Shown one piece after another: positions 4,884-6,097 of a stretch of DNA of 6,097 nucleotides. Location: positions 1 to 6,097 of the forward strand of contig DMPQ01000154.1 in NCBI GenBank assembly GCA_003455945.1, in the 5' to 3' direction. Within the stretch, counting starts at the first letter, position 1. Every line of letters starts with the position of its first letter. Source of the stretch: Planctomycetaceae bacterium (lineage in GTDB: Bacteria > Planctomycetota > Planctomycetia > Pirellulales > Pirellulaceae). The notes beneath the pieces were generated by a model that saw only the letters and a program-made list of their open reading frames with translations, made no database searches and was not told the origin of the DNA. The position numbers and the translations under genes are program-made.

Positions 4884-6097
4884 ATGGCCATCCGACGCAT
4901 CGGTCAGATCTTCGTCGACCTCGGGTTCATCTCGGACGAACAGCTCGAGATGCTGCTCGAGGAGCAGAACCAGAACCCCGGTCGACTGATCGGCAAGATC
5001 GCCATCGACATGGGGCTGATCGACGAAGACCAGCTCGTCCAGGGGCTGGCCGAACAGATGAACCTTCAGGTGATCGACCTGGAGGGGCTCGAGATCCCCG
5101 ACGAGATCATCTCGGAGATCTCGGACGCGATGGCGCAGCTCTACAAGGTCGTCCCGCTCCGACTGGCCGACGGCACGCTGACGATCGCGACGTGCGAGCC
5201 GCAGAACCTGACGATGGAGGACGAGCTGCGGCGGTTCCTCGGCTACGACATCCGGATGCTGATCGCCACCGAAGCGCAGATCCTGAAGACGATCGACAAG
5301 TACTACTCCGAGGAGCAGGACTCGCTCGAAAAGATCCTGCGGGACCTCGAGAACGACGTCGACCTGAAGAAGGCGGCTCAGGAGATCGCCGGCGACGGCC
5401 CGATCAACCTGACCGACGTCGCCGAACTGGCCGAGAGCGCACCGGTCCGCAAGCTGCTGAACATGGTGCTGCTGCTGGCGATCAAGGATCACGCGAGCGA
5501 CATTCACTTCGAGCCGTTCGAGGACGAGTTCCGGATCCGGATCAAGGCGGACGGCGTTCTCTATGAGATGGTCCCTCCGCCGCGGCATCTCGCCTTCGCC
5601 ATCACGACTCGCATCAAGGTCATGGCGAACCTGGACATCGCCGAGCGGCGGTTGCCGCAGGACGGCCGGATCGAACTGACGGTCGGCAATCACCCGGTCG
5701 ATCTGCGAGTCGCGGTCTGTCCGACGATGTTCGGCGAGAGCGTCGTCATGCGAGTGCTCGACCGGAGCGTCGTGTCGCTCGACCTGAAGAAGGTCGGCAT
5801 GGACGCGCCGACGCTCACCTCGTTCCGCAAGGTGATCGAAAAGCCGAACGGGATCGTCCTCGTCACCGGCCCCACCGGCTCGGGCAAGACCACGACGCTC
5901 TACTCGGCCCTGTCGGAACTGAACGACATCCGCGACAAGCTGATCACCACCGAAGACCCGGTCGAGTACGACATCGACGGCATCGTCCAGATCCCGATCG
6001 ATCACGACATCGGCGTCACCTTCGCCGCCTGCCTGCGGGCGATCCTGCGGCAGGATCCGGACAAGATCCTGGTCGGCGAGATCCGCGACCTCGAGAC
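4884..6097 (+). CDS. gspE: GspE/PilB-family assembly ATPase (second paralog), 3' truncated by window
   Basis: The frame from the ATG at 4884 stays open to the window end: 404 complete residues plus two bases, so the gene continues outside. A partial AGAG ribosome-binding site lies six bases upstream. The N-terminus carries two adjacent 24-residue MshEN-type motifs, residues 5-28 (RIG...LG...Q) and 35-58 (LIG...MG...Q), the signature of c-di-GMP-binding PilB/MshE-like ATPases. After the N-terminal domain and an acidic linker (about 145-185) come ASDIH (204-208), Walker A GPTGSGKT (329-336), catalytic Glu357 in TTEDPVEY, RQDPD, and Walker B GEIRD (398-402) just before the cut. The His box and any tetracysteine lie beyond the window. 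It differs clearly from the first paralog throughout, so this is an old duplication. It presumably powers pilus or pseudopilus extension opposite PilT; a PilB designation would be equally defensible. Confidence 0.95.
   Translation, partial: MAIRRIGQIFVDLGFISDEQLEMLLEEQNQNPGRLIGKIAIDMGLIDEDQLVQGLAEQMNLQVIDLEGLEIPDEIISEISDAMAQLYKVVPLRLADGTLTIATCEPQNLTMEDELRRFLGYDIRMLIATEAQILKTIDKYYSEEQDSLEKILRDLENDVDLKKAAQEIAGDGPINLTDVAELAESAPVRKLLNMVLLLAIKDHASDIHFEPFEDEFRIRIKADGVLYEMVPPPRHLAFAITTRIKVMANLDIAERRLPQDGRIELTVGNHPVDLRVAVCPTMFGESVVMRVLDRSVVSLDLKKVGMDAPTLTSFRKVIEKPNGIVLVTGPTGSGKTTTLYSALSELNDIRDKLITTEDPVEYDIDGIVQIPIDHDIGVTFAACLRAILRQDPDKILVGEIRDLE

Noticed and set aside
4796..5566. 256-residue + strand frame starting at an ATG before the second gspE
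   Set aside because: Overlaps the true gspE frame in another register and has an Arg/Asp/Gly-rich, domain-free translation.
4809..6005. 398-residue minus-strand open frame opposite the second gspE
   Set aside because: Shadow frame; the + strand carries unambiguous Walker A and B motifs across the same bases.

Overview
The window is GC-rich bacterial DNA carrying one tRNA gene and three head-to-tail + strand genes for hexameric secretion/pilus ATPases: a GspE/PilB-type protein (977-2722), the retraction ATPase PilT (3615-4733) and a second, different GspE/PilB-type protein cut by the window end (4884-6097). My best guess for the host is a planctomycete. The guess rests on the GC content, on long palindrome-rich gaps, on an RQAPN motif in the first ATPase where most families have RQDPD, and on a dispersed repeat near 384-455 that resembles a motif I remember as abundant in planctomycete intergenic DNA. 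This is inference, not a search result.

Region by region: 1-618 has no credible gene. It holds two ungapped 112-bp direct repeats offset by 234 bp, each ending in a hairpin, a 26-bp inverted repeat pair (25/26 match), and a degenerate 36-bp tandem pair. A possible promoter at 540-567 precedes tRNA-Lys(CUU) at 619-692, which is closed by a strong Rho-independent terminator at 696-735. A 241-bp leader then precedes gspE. After gspE comes an 892-bp non-coding gap with several strong palindromes and an 18-bp tandem repeat ending about 55 bp before the pilT start. The pilT to second gspE spacer is 150 bp and contains a GCAA-tetraloop hairpin.

How the genes work together: GspE/PilB ATPases power assembly of a type IV pilus or type II secretion pseudopilus at the cytoplasmic face of the inner membrane, and PilT powers pilus disassembly. 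Having PilT between two assembly-type ATPases favours a type IV pilus-like machine over a pure type II secretion system. The two assembly ATPases differ at their N termini: the second keeps both 24-residue MshEN-type cyclic-di-GMP motifs nearly intact, while in the first they are degraded. This suggests one second-messenger-responsive motor and one that may not respond.

I do not see a wholly new system here. The points most worth a second look are the paired ATPases with unequal c-di-GMP motifs, the long structured gap before pilT, and the repeat cluster upstream of the tRNA.
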